From assembly GCA_903923905.1 (NCBI GenBank), contig CAIXZH010000073.1:1-58320 (forward strand): DNA of 58,320 nt, in the 5' to 3' direction. Under the pieces are notes generated by a model. The model did not search any database and was not told where the DNA came from. It saw nothing but the letters and a program-made list of their open reading frames with translations. A program made the translations under genes and the position numbers. How positions within the stretch are numbered: position 1 is the first letter of the stretch; each line of letters begins with the position of its first letter. This document shows positions 34,373 through 42,597 of the stretch, one piece after another. This DNA is from an uncultured Bacteroidia bacterium. GTDB lineage: Bacteria; Bacteroidota; Bacteroidia; Bacteroidales; Prolixibacteraceae.

Positions 34373-35089
34373 ATGGCAATCCAGTCTGATAACGTAGCTG
34401 AAAGGTTCACTTTTAAAAGCAATACCGCATTTTCAAGCCTGCCCGAATCCATCAGGGAGGAGTTCCTGGGTCAAATGATTGTCAAACAGTTAAAGAAAGG
34501 GCAGAATATATTTACCGAGGGGACCTATCCTTCAGGAATTTATTTTATTAAAAAAGGGAAGGTCAAGAAATACAAATCACTGAATGGCGGTAAGGAGCAG
34601 ATTATTTATGTTTGCCGTGAAGGGGAGTTACTGGGCTATGCTGCTTTTTTAAGCGAAGAGGTGTATCCCGATTCTGCGGCTTCATTAACCGATGGTACCA
34701 TTGGGTTTCTTTCCAGAGATAAACTGGTTAAGTTATTGGACCAATATGACGAACTATCAAAAATGCTCATGAAAAACCTTAGTCATGAGTTTGGAGTACT
34801 GGTCAATTTTATCGCTACAATCACCCAGAAAACAGTAAGGGAGAGGGTTGCGCTTACTCTGTTGATTCTTCAGGAGAAATTCAAAGATGATGTGGATGAA
34901 AACAATGAGGTTCAGATCGTGCTCACGAGAGCCGACTTATCCAATATGGTTGGAACAGCTGTCGCAACACTCGTTAGAATCTTACGTGATTTCAAGGAGG
35001 AGAACCTTATTCGTACCCAGGGTCGCCGGATAACCATATGCAATAAGGCACAGCTGCTTGATATTGCAAATGTTACAGATATCTTTTAG
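34373..35089 (+). CDS. CRP/FNR-family transcriptional regulator
   Basis: The protein has 238 residues from ATG 34373; an upstream TTG would translate the FNR-like box. An N-terminal cyclic-nucleotide-binding-like beta barrel spans about residues 15-130 (LKKGQNIFTEGTYPSGIYFIKKGKVK, then CREGELLGYAAFLS). A long dimer helix follows, and then a C-terminal HTH_Crp helix-turn-helix with LTRADLSNMVGTAVATLVRILRDF near 184-207. The N-terminus has no CX2-5C cluster, so it is not an iron-sulfur FNR; redox sensing by another ligand is possible. Divergent from the Ehr operon, with which it may share the palindromic site. Confidence 0.88.
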   Translation: MAIQSDNVAERFTFKSNTAFSSLPESIREEFLGQMIVKQLKKGQNIFTEGTYPSGIYFIKKGKVKKYKSLNGGKEQIIYVCREGELLGYAAFLSEEVYPDSAASLTDGTIGFLSRDKLVKLLDQYDELSKMLMKNLSHEFGVLVNFIATITQKTVRERVALTLLILQEKFKDDVDENNEVQIVLTRADLSNMVGTAVATLVRILRDFKEENLIRTQGRRITICNKAQLLDIANVTDIF

Positions 35090-35126
35090 TAATAATTGCT
35101 GACCGAAACTAATACAAAACCTGCTG

Positions 35127-35924
35127 ATGGATATTCCAGGCTTGTTTTCTGAATATAATTTGCTGACATTATTGATCTTATCGGCTTTGGCATATATTGC
35201 CGGATTTGTTGATGCTGTGGTAGGCGGAGGCGGGTTGATTCAGATTCCGGCCTTACTGGTAACCCTGCCAAATACTTCCTTGCCTACACTTTTCGGCACC
35301 AATAAAATAGCCGCACTTTCGGGTACCTCAATGGCTGCGGTTCAATATGCCCGGCGCATTCGGTTTAATGTTAAACTATTGATCACTGTTTCAATCGCCT
35401 CTTTCGTAGCTTCCTATTGTGGTGCCAAAATTGTGAGCATCATCAATCCGGCTACTTTAAAACCGATTATCCTGATCATTTTAATTGCCATTGCGATTTA
35501 CACGTTTATCCGGAAAGATCTGGGTAAAGTGGCCACCAAACAATTGCCTGAATCACTGCAGATGGCACTGGGAGTGGTAATTGGCTTAATAATTGGGTTC
35601 TATGACGGCTTCTTTGGCCCCGGGACCGGAAGTTTTTTCGTGCTGGCATTTGTGTTGATCCTGGGGTTTGAATTTGTCCAGGCATCTGCCTATGCGAAGA
35701 TTGTCAATTGCATGACTAATATCTCTGCGCTGATTGTTTTCATCCGGCAGGGAAATTTTATCATTGGCATTGCCGTATTGATGGCACTGTTCAATATTGC
35801 CGGAAGTATCACCGGCAGCAGGATGGCCCTCAAGAGAGGGAATGGTTTTATCCGCATTTTTTTCCTGATTGTCGTAACCATCCTGATTGTCAGGTATGGA
35901 TACGACATAATTAAGCCATTGTAA
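35127..35924 (+). CDS. TSUP (TauE/SafE) family anion permease
   Basis: This 265-residue membrane protein has about eight hydrophobic segments and two TSUP repeat signatures: GFVDAVVGGGGLIQIPALL (near residues 26-44) and GFYDGFFGPGTGSFFVLAF (near 154-172). A PTLFGTNKIAALSGTSMAAVQYAR stretch is also typical. Family members carry sulfite, sulfoacetate, thiosulfate or other sulfur or organic anions. The substrate here cannot be decided. It lies 37 bases after the regulator on the same strand and is probably co-transcribed with it. Confidence 0.88.
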   Translation: MDIPGLFSEYNLLTLLILSALAYIAGFVDAVVGGGGLIQIPALLVTLPNTSLPTLFGTNKIAALSGTSMAAVQYARRIRFNVKLLITVSIASFVASYCGAKIVSIINPATLKPIILIILIAIAIYTFIRKDLGKVATKQLPESLQMALGVVIGLIIGFYDGFFGPGTGSFFVLAFVLILGFEFVQASAYAKIVNCMTNISALIVFIRQGNFIIGIAVLMALFNIAGSITGSRMALKRGNGFIRIFFLIVVTILIVRYGYDIIKPL

Positions 35925-36077
35925 ATTAATCATTAAGGTGTACTAAAATTCAAATTATTATTTTTATGTATCTCTTCATTGAAAATTAGCTTCAGAAATA
36001 GATTAAATCAATTTCAAAGAACCTTCGTGGTTTTTCTCTCGATAATTAGAATCTAATTCAAAATATTTTAGTCTGAA

Positions 36078-36344
36078 ATGAGTAACTTTACAAAAAAAAG
36101 CATGGATTTACAGACTAGGAAAATAACATTTGTCCAGGAATTTCTAAAGTTGCAAAATGAAGAAATTATTAGCGGTCTCGAGAATTTGCTCAGAATAAAA
36201 AGGAAAGAGGAATTCGAAAGAAAATTAGTACCTCTGAGTATTGACCAATTTAATACTGAAATTGATCAGGCTATGGGGGATTCCGAAAATGACAGGGTTA
36301 CTTTAGCTGAGGAGTTAAAGCAAAAAGTACAAAAATGGGGATGA
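36078..36344 (+). CDS. type II antitoxin (RelE/ParE-associated)
   Basis: This 88-residue hydrophilic, charged, mostly helical protein looks like a Bacteroidota antitoxin of the addiction-module type. FVQEFLKLQNEEIISGLENLL is near residues 19-39, followed by LSIDQFNTEIDQAMGDSENDRV and a C-terminal helix. It overlaps the next reading frame by ATGA (36341-36344), the usual antitoxin-toxin arrangement. The start may instead be the ATG at 36102 (MDLQTRKIT), which resembles the family N-terminus better. The partner toxin frame is interrupted, so this gene may now act only as a DNA-binding remnant. Confidence 0.65.
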   Translation: MSNFTKKSMDLQTRKITFVQEFLKLQNEEIISGLENLLRIKRKEEFERKLVPLSIDQFNTEIDQAMGDSENDRVTLAEELKQKVQKWG

Positions 36345-36647
36345 AAGTTTTCTGGACGCAATTTGCGGAAGATAAACTCGAAGTGTATATTTTATTATTG
36401 TGAAAAAGCAGGCCAAAGTATTGCCATTAAGCTTGTTAATGAACTTATTACAAAATCTTTAGAGTTAGAATTGAATCCATTAATCGGCCAAAAAGAGAGC
36501 CTCTTGATTAATAGAATACAGGAGTTCCGATATTTGGTTCATAAAAACTATAAACTTATATATCTGGTGAACCAGGATAAGAAAAGAATTGAGATTATAA
36601 ATTTATTCGATTGCCGCCAGAACCCTCAAGAACTAAATAAAATTTGA
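36341..36647 (+). pseudogene. ParE/RelE-like toxin with a frameshift near codon 15
   Basis: From the overlapping ATG at 36341 the frame reads MKVFWTQFAEDKLE, a normal start for a ParE-like toxin. It then runs to a stop after 20 codons. Shifting by one base near 36382-36390 restores IFYYCEKAGQSIAIKLVNELI, followed by a central PLIGQKESLL (near residue 50) and EFRYLVHKNYKLIYLV (near 60-75), as far as 36647. The homology-like pattern is thus split over two frames by one extra base. It is likely inactive, unless the base is an assembly error. Intact homologues cleave ribosome-bound mRNA or poison gyrase. Confidence 0.72.
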
Positions 36648-36658
36648 TAAATTCAGCT

Positions 36659-38449
36659 TCAAAACCTCTCTCTTGGTGAGTATTTGGTATGCAAAAGGTG
36701 ATGTGATTTTTCACTCATAGGTTTTTCCAGAAAATCGGCATAGATTTTCACGATTTCCGGATTCTGATGCGATTTCCGCAAAGGCATTCCAAGGTCTTCG
36801 GCATAAATAGCTTCAGCGCGTTTCCGGCGAATTTCAGGACTTGTGGGGATGGGTTGACCACCACCTCCAAGGCATCCGCCCGGGCAAGCCATAAACTCGA
36901 TAAAATGATACTGGGACTTGCCCGAAAGAATTGAATCCATTACCTTTTTAGCATTGATCAACCCATGTGCAACGGCACATTTCAATTCCACTCCATCCAG
37001 AAATGCCCATTGTTCCAATGGGTTTTCGATCCGGATTGAAGCCTCCTTGACACCTTCCATACCACGTACAGGCATGATATTCAGGTTTTCAAAAGGAACA
37101 TTCCTTCCTGTTACAAGTTCATAAGCGGTGCGCAGGGCAGCTTCCATCACCCCGCCTGTTGCACCAAAAATAACCCCAGCCCCGGTTGATTCACCCATCA
37201 ACCGGTCGAACGGCATATCTCCAAGTTTCATAAAATCGATTCCAGCTTGTTTAATCATGATTGCCAACTCGCGGGTTGTCAGAACATAATCAACATCACG
37301 GTATCCACTGTCATGCATCTCAGGACGGTTTGATTCAAATTTCTTGGCCGTGCAAGGCATAATTGAAACTGAAACTATTTTTTCAGGATCAAGATTCCGG
37401 GCCCTGGCATAATAGGTTTTGGCAAGGGCACCAAACATTTGCTGGGGGGACTTACAGGTCGAGAGGTGATCTAGATATTCCGGATACATGTGCTCGATGT
37501 ATTTGATCCACCCAGGGGAACAGGAAGTAGCCATGGGCAGTTTCACATCCGGATCGTGATTGACCAGAGCCCTTTTCAACCGTGTCAATAATTCAGTTCC
37601 CTCTTCCAAAATGGTGAGGTCTGCAGTAAAATCGGTATCCATTACGGCATCAAAACCTAACCTCTTTAATGCGGCAACCATCTTTCCTGTAACCCGTGAT
37701 CCGTACTCATATCCTAACTCTTCTCCTAATCCAACACGTACAGCAGGAGCTGTTTGTACGATTACATGGCAATTCTTGTCTGCAATCGCGTCCCAAACTT
37801 CTTCAATATAATTCTTCTCTACCAATGCACCGGTAGGACAATGATTGATGCACTGACCACAATTAGTGCAAATTACATCGTTCATCGGTTTCTCGAAAAA
37901 GGTGGCTATTTTCATCCGGTCACCCTTATAGGCGACTGTCAGCGCATTGACTCCCTGCAGTTCTTCACAGGTTCTTACACAACGCTGGCAGCGGATACAT
38001 TTGCTGTCATCTTTGATAATTGATGGGGAAAACTGATCGATCGTATAATTCTTAAGCGGAACCAACCTTATAAAATCCTGAGTCATAATTTTATAGTCAG
38101 ATGCCAGTTTCTGGAGCTCACAATTCCCGTTTTTATAGCAGCGGGTACAGTCAGCATTATGCTCTGAAAGGAGGAGCTCAATAATATGTTTGCGTGAGTT
38201 CCGTACTTTAAAGGAATTGGTAAGGATGTCCATCCCTTCATCGCAGGGTGTGGCACAGGCTGCCGACAATCGCTTCTGTCCAACGATCTCGACCACACAA
38301 ACCCTGCAATTCCCTGCCACGCAAAGGTCTTTATGATAACACAATGTGGGAATAATCACACCTGTCTCTCTGGCAGCTTCCAGGATTGAGGTACCCGGTT
38401 CAACTTCAACTGTCAGCTCATTAATGGTTATTTTTATTTTTTTTGCCAT
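36659..38449 (-). CDS. hydA: [FeFe]-hydrogenase catalytic subunit HydA, copy 1
   Basis: The product has 596 residues. The N-terminal plant-type [2Fe-2S] has Cys37, Cys48, Cys51 and Cys65. A His-Cys3 cluster follows (His97, Cys101, Cys104, Cys110), then two [4Fe-4S] sites (Cys151/154/157 and 204; Cys194/197/200 and 161). The H-cluster motifs are TSCSPGW (Cys310), MPCTAKKFE (Cys366) and CPGGCLGGGGQP (Cys522, Cys526). This length and cofactor chain match the trimeric, NAD(H)- and ferredoxin-using group A hydrogenases, which evolve H2 or work in reverse in fermenters. It is the last gene of a HydC-B-A operon, 20 bases after the flavoprotein gene. The accessory maturases hydE, hydF and hydG are not in the window. 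Confidence 0.94.
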   Translation of the reverse strand: MAKKIKITINELTVEVEPGTSILEAARETGVIIPTLCYHKDLCVAGNCRVCVVEIVGQKRLSAACATPCDEGMDILTNSFKVRNSRKHIIELLLSEHNADCTRCYKNGNCELQKLASDYKIMTQDFIRLVPLKNYTIDQFSPSIIKDDSKCIRCQRCVRTCEELQGVNALTVAYKGDRMKIATFFEKPMNDVICTNCGQCINHCPTGALVEKNYIEEVWDAIADKNCHVIVQTAPAVRVGLGEELGYEYGSRVTGKMVAALKRLGFDAVMDTDFTADLTILEEGTELLTRLKRALVNHDPDVKLPMATSCSPGWIKYIEHMYPEYLDHLSTCKSPQQMFGALAKTYYARARNLDPEKIVSVSIMPCTAKKFESNRPEMHDSGYRDVDYVLTTRELAIMIKQAGIDFMKLGDMPFDRLMGESTGAGVIFGATGGVMEAALRTAYELVTGRNVPFENLNIMPVRGMEGVKEASIRIENPLEQWAFLDGVELKCAVAHGLINAKKVMDSILSGKSQYHFIEFMACPGGCLGGGGQPIPTSPEIRRKRAEAIYAEDLGMPLRKSHQNPEIVKIYADFLEKPMSEKSHHLLHTKYSPRERF

Positions 38450-38469
38450 AACAGATCCTTCTTAGAGCA

Positions 38470-39654
38470 TTAATAAATCATCTCTTCCCTGAAATTTTCC
38501 ACGATTGACGAGAATGAATTTGCGACCGACTGCCCCAATCCGCATTTTGCGGTATATTGCATTGTTTCAGTCAACCTCAGCAATTTATCCAGATAGAGCG
38601 CATTTTTCTCACCCCGTTTAACAGCCTTAATTCCATTCAGTAATTGCTGGCATCCAACCCGACAGGGGGTGCATTGTCCGCACGATTCCTCCCGGAAGAA
38701 TTCAAGATAATTATCCAACACGTTATACATCGACCGGGAGCTGTTGAAAAGCATCATTGAACCTCCGGTTGGCAGAGAGATGCCAGTCAGTTTTCCCTGA
38801 AATCCTATGGTTGTCTCCCCAAATCGCTTACGTGGGACCAAAAAGCCCGATGCTCCGCCAACCTGAACAGCTTTCGTGTCACCATCACCAAATTCATCAA
38901 CAAAGTCTTCGAGACTCATTCCCAATTCCAGCTCATAAATCCCCGGTTTCGGGGTGTCACCTGAAACAGAGAATAATTTCGAGCCACGTGAATATTGAAC
39001 ACCCAAATCATAAAAGCGCTTTGCCCCAAATTCAAAAATAGTATAGGTATGCGCAAGTGTCTCAACATTATTGATGACTGTAGGTTTGCCCATATATCCG
39101 AAGTTTGAAGGGAAAGGTGGTTTATTGCGGGGTTCTCCTCGTTTCCCCTCCATAGATTCAAACAGAGCTGTCTCTTCTCCGCATATATAAGCACCGCTCC
39201 CCATAAAGATACGGATTCTGAAATCAAAATTAATCTCCTGGCAGTATTGCTCAAATTCGCAGATAGCCTTGTTTAGTTCAGGTTGAAGGAAAAAATATTC
39301 GCCACGAAGATAGATATATCCCTCTTTTGACCCGATCACATGTCCGCAAACAGCCATTGAAGTTAATACTTTAAACGGCACTTTTGACAATATTTCGCGG
39401 TCTTTAAATGTTCCGGGTTCACCCTCATCTGCGTTACAAATGACATATTTAGTCATATCATCCACCTCCGCAGTGAGTTTCCATTTCAATCCTGTGGGGA
39501 ATCCGGCTCCTCCCCTACCCTTTAATTCTGAACTGATTAACTCGTTAATTAATTCCTGTGGAGGGCGGTTGATGTTATTTTTTAAAATCTCCTTCCAATC
39601 TTTTTCATCTTTAAAAATGAAATCGACCCGCTTAAGTTGATAATTGGACGACAT
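38470..39654 (-). CDS. hydB: NuoF/HydB-like NADH-binding flavoprotein, copy 1
   Basis: The protein has 394 residues and matches the FMN/NADH domain of NuoF: GRGGAGFPTGLKW (near 47-59) for FMN binding, ICNADEGEPGTFKDRE (near 72-87), and CGEETALFESMEGKRGEPR (near 158-176). A C-terminal [4Fe-4S] site has Cys325, Cys328, Cys331 and Cys371. It lacks both the N-terminal thioredoxin-like extension and the C-terminal two-cluster ferredoxin of typical 600-residue HydB, so it is the short form. It passes electrons between NADH, its partners and HydA. The stop codon is 20 bases before hydA, and the ATG abuts the stop of the upstream gene. Confidence 0.9.
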   Translation of the reverse strand: MSSNYQLKRVDFIFKDEKDWKEILKNNINRPPQELINELISSELKGRGGAGFPTGLKWKLTAEVDDMTKYVICNADEGEPGTFKDREILSKVPFKVLTSMAVCGHVIGSKEGYIYLRGEYFFLQPELNKAICEFEQYCQEINFDFRIRIFMGSGAYICGEETALFESMEGKRGEPRNKPPFPSNFGYMGKPTVINNVETLAHTYTIFEFGAKRFYDLGVQYSRGSKLFSVSGDTPKPGIYELELGMSLEDFVDEFGDGDTKAVQVGGASGFLVPRKRFGETTIGFQGKLTGISLPTGGSMMLFNSSRSMYNVLDNYLEFFREESCGQCTPCRVGCQQLLNGIKAVKRGEKNALYLDKLLRLTETMQYTAKCGLGQSVANSFSSIVENFREEMIY

Positions 39655-40134
39655 TTATTCCCCCTTTCCTTTTTTATTGATGTAGTTAGTCAGAATTTCA
39701 CGAACTTTTTCAGGCGTCAGATCGGTGTAGACATCAAAGTTAATCAGCATTGCAGGTGCCTTATGACAAAGTCCAAGACAGTTGGTTTGCAGCAGGGAGA
39801 AATTTCCGTCAGGGGTTGTTTCACCTACACTTATCTTCAGCATATCTTCGATGGCCTTAACAACCTGATTCTTCCCTTTCATGGAACAGGTGATGGTTTT
39901 GCAAACACGAATAATGTATTTGCCCATTTTTTTATATTCCAGAAACGAATAAAAAGTTGCTGTACCATAAACTTCAGAGGCTGGAAGATCGAGTTCGCGG
40001 GCAATCTCAATCATGGAGTATTCTGACAGGTATTTCTCCTGTTCGACTACTCCCTGTAAAATAGGAAGCAGGTTATGCCTGTTCCGGCCATGTTGGTCAG
40101 CCAGGTTTCTAATCAGTTCGGAGACAGGGTACAT
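39655..40134 (-). CDS. hydC: NuoE/HydC-like [2Fe-2S] thioredoxin-fold subunit, copy 1
   Basis: This protein of 159 residues has four cysteines holding a [2Fe-2S] cluster in the NuoE pattern: Cys78 and Cys83 (VCKTITC) and Cys119 and Cys123 (NCLGLC). The N-terminal helical half has LPASEVYGTATFYSFLE (near 50-66), standard for the family. It is the first gene of the hydCBA operon and lies directly against the next gene. It relays electrons from the flavoprotein. It starts about 130 bases downstream (in transcript direction) of the pseudogene and flanking repeats. Confidence 0.92.
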   Translation of the reverse strand: MYPVSELIRNLADQHGRNRHNLLPILQGVVEQEKYLSEYSMIEIARELDLPASEVYGTATFYSFLEYKKMGKYIIRVCKTITCSMKGKNQVVKAIEDMLKISVGETTPDGNFSLLQTNCLGLCHKAPAMLINFDVYTDLTPEKVREILTNYINKKGKGE

Positions 40135-40170
40135 TGTAAGTAAATTTAAAGTTTATTTTAACCCTTCGCA

Positions 40171-40217
40171 GCTTAGCGGCTTTTAAGTGCCATTATGCTC
40201 GCAAAGACGCAAAGACG
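40171..40217. repeat. Left flanking direct repeat of the GxxExxY remnant
   Basis: This holds CTTAGCGGCTTTTAAGTGCC, then CATTATGCT and CGCAAAGACGCAAAGACG. The right-hand copy at 40660-40714 has the same direction and the same blocks (CTTAGCGGCTT, GTGCCATT, CGCAAAGACG). The two enclose the decayed gene at 40267-40645. Confidence 0.65.
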
Positions 40218-40266
40218 TAAAGTCAAATTCTTTTCTGTGTTTTAGCATTCCTGCATCGTTGGAATT

Positions 40267-40645
40267 TTATAGATGATTAACAATTCTGGTAATTCCATCT
40301 TTTATTAATGGCTCATTAAAATTGATTAAAAGCCCTAATTTAATTCCTGTTTACTTTAAATAAGTTAGCAATATTTTTGGATGAACTTGTGCGATTTGTT
40401 CAACAGACTTTAATTCTACAATCACCATCTTTTCAACGATTAGATCGGTCCTGAATCCCAAATCCATTTTCAAATTGTCCCAGAATACCGGAATACCCTT
40501 TTGACGTTCTACCCTTAGACCATGTTTAAGAAGTTCGTAATACATTAATTTCCTCGTAAACTGACTCCAACAAACCTGGTCCAAGATTAGTGTGGATTTG
40601 ATAGGCTCTATCCACGATGACCTTTGACAATTCATTTTCAGTCAT
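40267..40645 (-). pseudogene. GxxExxY family protein (PDDEXK-like), frameshifted and stop-interrupted
   Basis: From the ATG at 40643-40645 the reading gives MTENELSKVIVDRAYQIHTN and LGPGLLESVYEE, the characteristic family start including the GxxExxY motif (GLLESVY). An extra A near 40546-40553 shifts the frame. After correction the frame continues as LMYYELLKHGLRVERQKGIP and MVIVELKSVE. An in-frame TAA at 40351-40353 follows LLTYLK. Beyond it TGIKLGLLINFN and IKDGITRIVNHL continue to a final stop at 40267-40269. Both a frameshift and a nonsense codon are needed to explain the loss. The family is of unsettled function; these proteins are widespread, short, single-copy and repeat-flanked in Bacteroidota. 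Confidence 0.85.
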
Positions 40646-40659
40646 TTTTTAAACTTCTT

Positions 40660-40714
40660 CCTTAGCGGCTTAGCGTCTTTGCGTGCCATTTTTCACGCAA
40701 AGACGCCAGGACAC
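40660..40714. repeat. Right flanking direct repeat with 13-bp hairpin
   Basis: This is the right copy of the repeat flanking the GxxExxY remnant (CTTAGCGGCTT at 40661-40671). It contains a perfect inverted pair GCGTCTTTGCGTG/CACGCAAAGACGC (40673-40685 and 40694-40706) with an 8-base loop. It lies about 90 bases downstream of the second hydA stop codon and may also act as a transcript end. Confidence 0.7.
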
Positions 40715-40802
40715 AATGGATTATTCTTTTTCCTTGCGGGAATCTTTCCATAAAGTTACATTATCGGGTACTAAATTGCAAATTACAAAGAACTTATAAA
40801 CC

Positions 40803-42578
40803 TCAGTTTTTAGACCGTTGGGTATATACCGTATGGAGCAGTTCATGCGATTTATGTCCAAGCGGAACGCCCAGAAAATCACGGTACAACAACATAATAT
40901 CCTCGTTTTCATGTGATTTACGAACCATTTTACCTTCATCTTCCCGGTAAATGGCTTCAAGCCGCTGGGTCCTGATTTCATCATTGACCGGTCTTGGTTG
41001 TCCTCCGCCACTGATACACCCGCCCGGACAGCCCATAATCTCAATAAAATGATAAGGGCTCGTCCCGCTTTTGATTTCGTCCAGCAACTCTGCTGCTCCC
41101 CTTAATCCGCTGGTAACGGCAACTTTCACAGTTACTCCATTCAAAAAGGCAAATTCCGGCAAGGGGTTTTCGATCTTCAGGGCTGCCGTTTTAATTCTGT
41201 TCAAACCGGTGAGCGGCTGAATATGGAGTTTTTTTCCAGGCATCTCTCTGCCTGTAACCAACTCATAGACTGTACGTAATGCAGCTTCCATGACTCCTCC
41301 AGTCGTCCCGAAGATATCTGCAGCGCCTGTCGAGAGCCCCAAGGGACTATCAAATTTACCATCCGGGAGGTTTCTGAAATCAATTCCTGCATCTTTTATC
41401 ATCCGCCCCAGTTCACGCGTAGTGATCACGGCGTCAACATCTGCCAGGCCATCCTTAAACATCTCGGGACGGGTAATTTCGAATTTTTTGGCTGTACACG
41501 GCATTACCGAAACGACGAACAGTTTTGCCGGATCGATATTCATCTTTTCAGCAAAGTAACTCTTGGTCAAGGCCCCAAGCATCATATGGGGTGATTTGCA
41601 GCTTGACAAGTGGGCCAGCTGATCGGGAAAGCGATGCTCCATAAATTTAATCCAGCCTGGGCTGCAACTCGTGATCATCGGAAGTACTGCTTTCTTATCT
41701 GTTGAGGTAAAAGCATTTCTTACCCGTTCAAGAAATTCGGAACCCTCTTCCATGATGGTGAGGTCAGCCGCAAAATTGGTATCAAAAACATAATTAAAAC
41801 CCAATTGGTGCAAGGCAGCAGCCATTTTACCGGTTACCAAAGTTCCTGGTTCATAGAGGAATATTTCTCCGAGAGCGGCACGCACGGCAGGGGCAGTCTG
41901 AACAACTACCGTTTTTGTTTTGTCATATAATGCTTCCCAGACTGTAGCGGTAGAGTCCTTCTCCTTCAATGCTCCTACCGGGCAGACTAATACACACTGG
42001 CCGCAATTGGTGCACACCGATTCGCCGAGCAGTTCGTCCTCCGACGGACCAATAAAAGTGGAGAAGCCACGGTGATGCGGATTCATCAGCCCTACACCCT
42101 GAATTTCATTGCAAACCGTTACACAACGGCGACAAAGAATGCATTTTGAACTATCACGAATAATAGATGGACTTGAACTGTCGATGATATCCTTCGATTT
42201 TGCCCCTTCATACCGGAATTCATGGAGTTGGATTAAATTTCCAAGTTCCTGCAACTCACAGTTCTGATTCCGCCAGCAACTCAGGCATTCCTTTGGATGA
42301 TCTGAAAGCATTAACTCGAAAATCACTTTACGAACCTGACGAACCCTTTCGGAATTGGTATGAACAATCATTCCCTCGGTAGCCGGGGTAACGCAGGATG
42401 CCATCAGTGTTTTTCCTCCCTCCACTTCGACCACGCAAATCCGGCACGAGCCGATCTGGTGAACATTCTCCATGTAGCAAAAGTGAGGGATCAGGATATT
42501 ATTTTGTTTTGCTGCTTCAAAGATTGTTGTTCCCTCTTCAACCTGCAGAACCTTGTTGTTAATGGTAAGATTTATCAT
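40803..42578 (-). CDS. hydA: [FeFe]-hydrogenase catalytic subunit HydA, copy 2
   Basis: The product has 591 residues with the same cofactor plan as the other copy. A [2Fe-2S] site uses Cys34, Cys45, Cys48 and Cys62, and a His94-Cys98-Cys101-Cys107 site follows. Two [4Fe-4S] sites are formed by Cys146/149/152/156 and Cys189/192/195/199. H-cluster motifs are TSCSPGW (Cys305), MPCTAKKFE (Cys361) and CPGGCISGGGQP (Cys517, Cys521). It is clearly different from copy 1 along its length, so the two operons are not a recent duplication. It is the last gene of the second hydCBA operon, 19 bases after the fused flavoprotein gene. Confidence 0.94.
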   Translation of the reverse strand: MINLTINNKVLQVEEGTTIFEAAKQNNILIPHFCYMENVHQIGSCRICVVEVEGGKTLMASCVTPATEGMIVHTNSERVRQVRKVIFELMLSDHPKECLSCWRNQNCELQELGNLIQLHEFRYEGAKSKDIIDSSSPSIIRDSSKCILCRRCVTVCNEIQGVGLMNPHHRGFSTFIGPSEDELLGESVCTNCGQCVLVCPVGALKEKDSTATVWEALYDKTKTVVVQTAPAVRAALGEIFLYEPGTLVTGKMAAALHQLGFNYVFDTNFAADLTIMEEGSEFLERVRNAFTSTDKKAVLPMITSCSPGWIKFMEHRFPDQLAHLSSCKSPHMMLGALTKSYFAEKMNIDPAKLFVVSVMPCTAKKFEITRPEMFKDGLADVDAVITTRELGRMIKDAGIDFRNLPDGKFDSPLGLSTGAADIFGTTGGVMEAALRTVYELVTGREMPGKKLHIQPLTGLNRIKTAALKIENPLPEFAFLNGVTVKVAVTSGLRGAAELLDEIKSGTSPYHFIEIMGCPGGCISGGGQPRPVNDEIRTQRLEAIYREDEGKMVRKSHENEDIMLLYRDFLGVPLGHKSHELLHTVYTQRSKN

Positions 42579-42597
42579 AGTCAGTTATTTACTGATT

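Noticed and set aside
36341-36400. Programmed frameshift in the toxin
   Set aside because: I see no slippery heptamer with a downstream structure at the shift point; a simple one-base insertion is more likely.
40903-42578. Complex I NuoG-type subunit instead of hydrogenase
   Set aside because: All three H-cluster motifs are present in both HydA proteins, which NuoG lacks.
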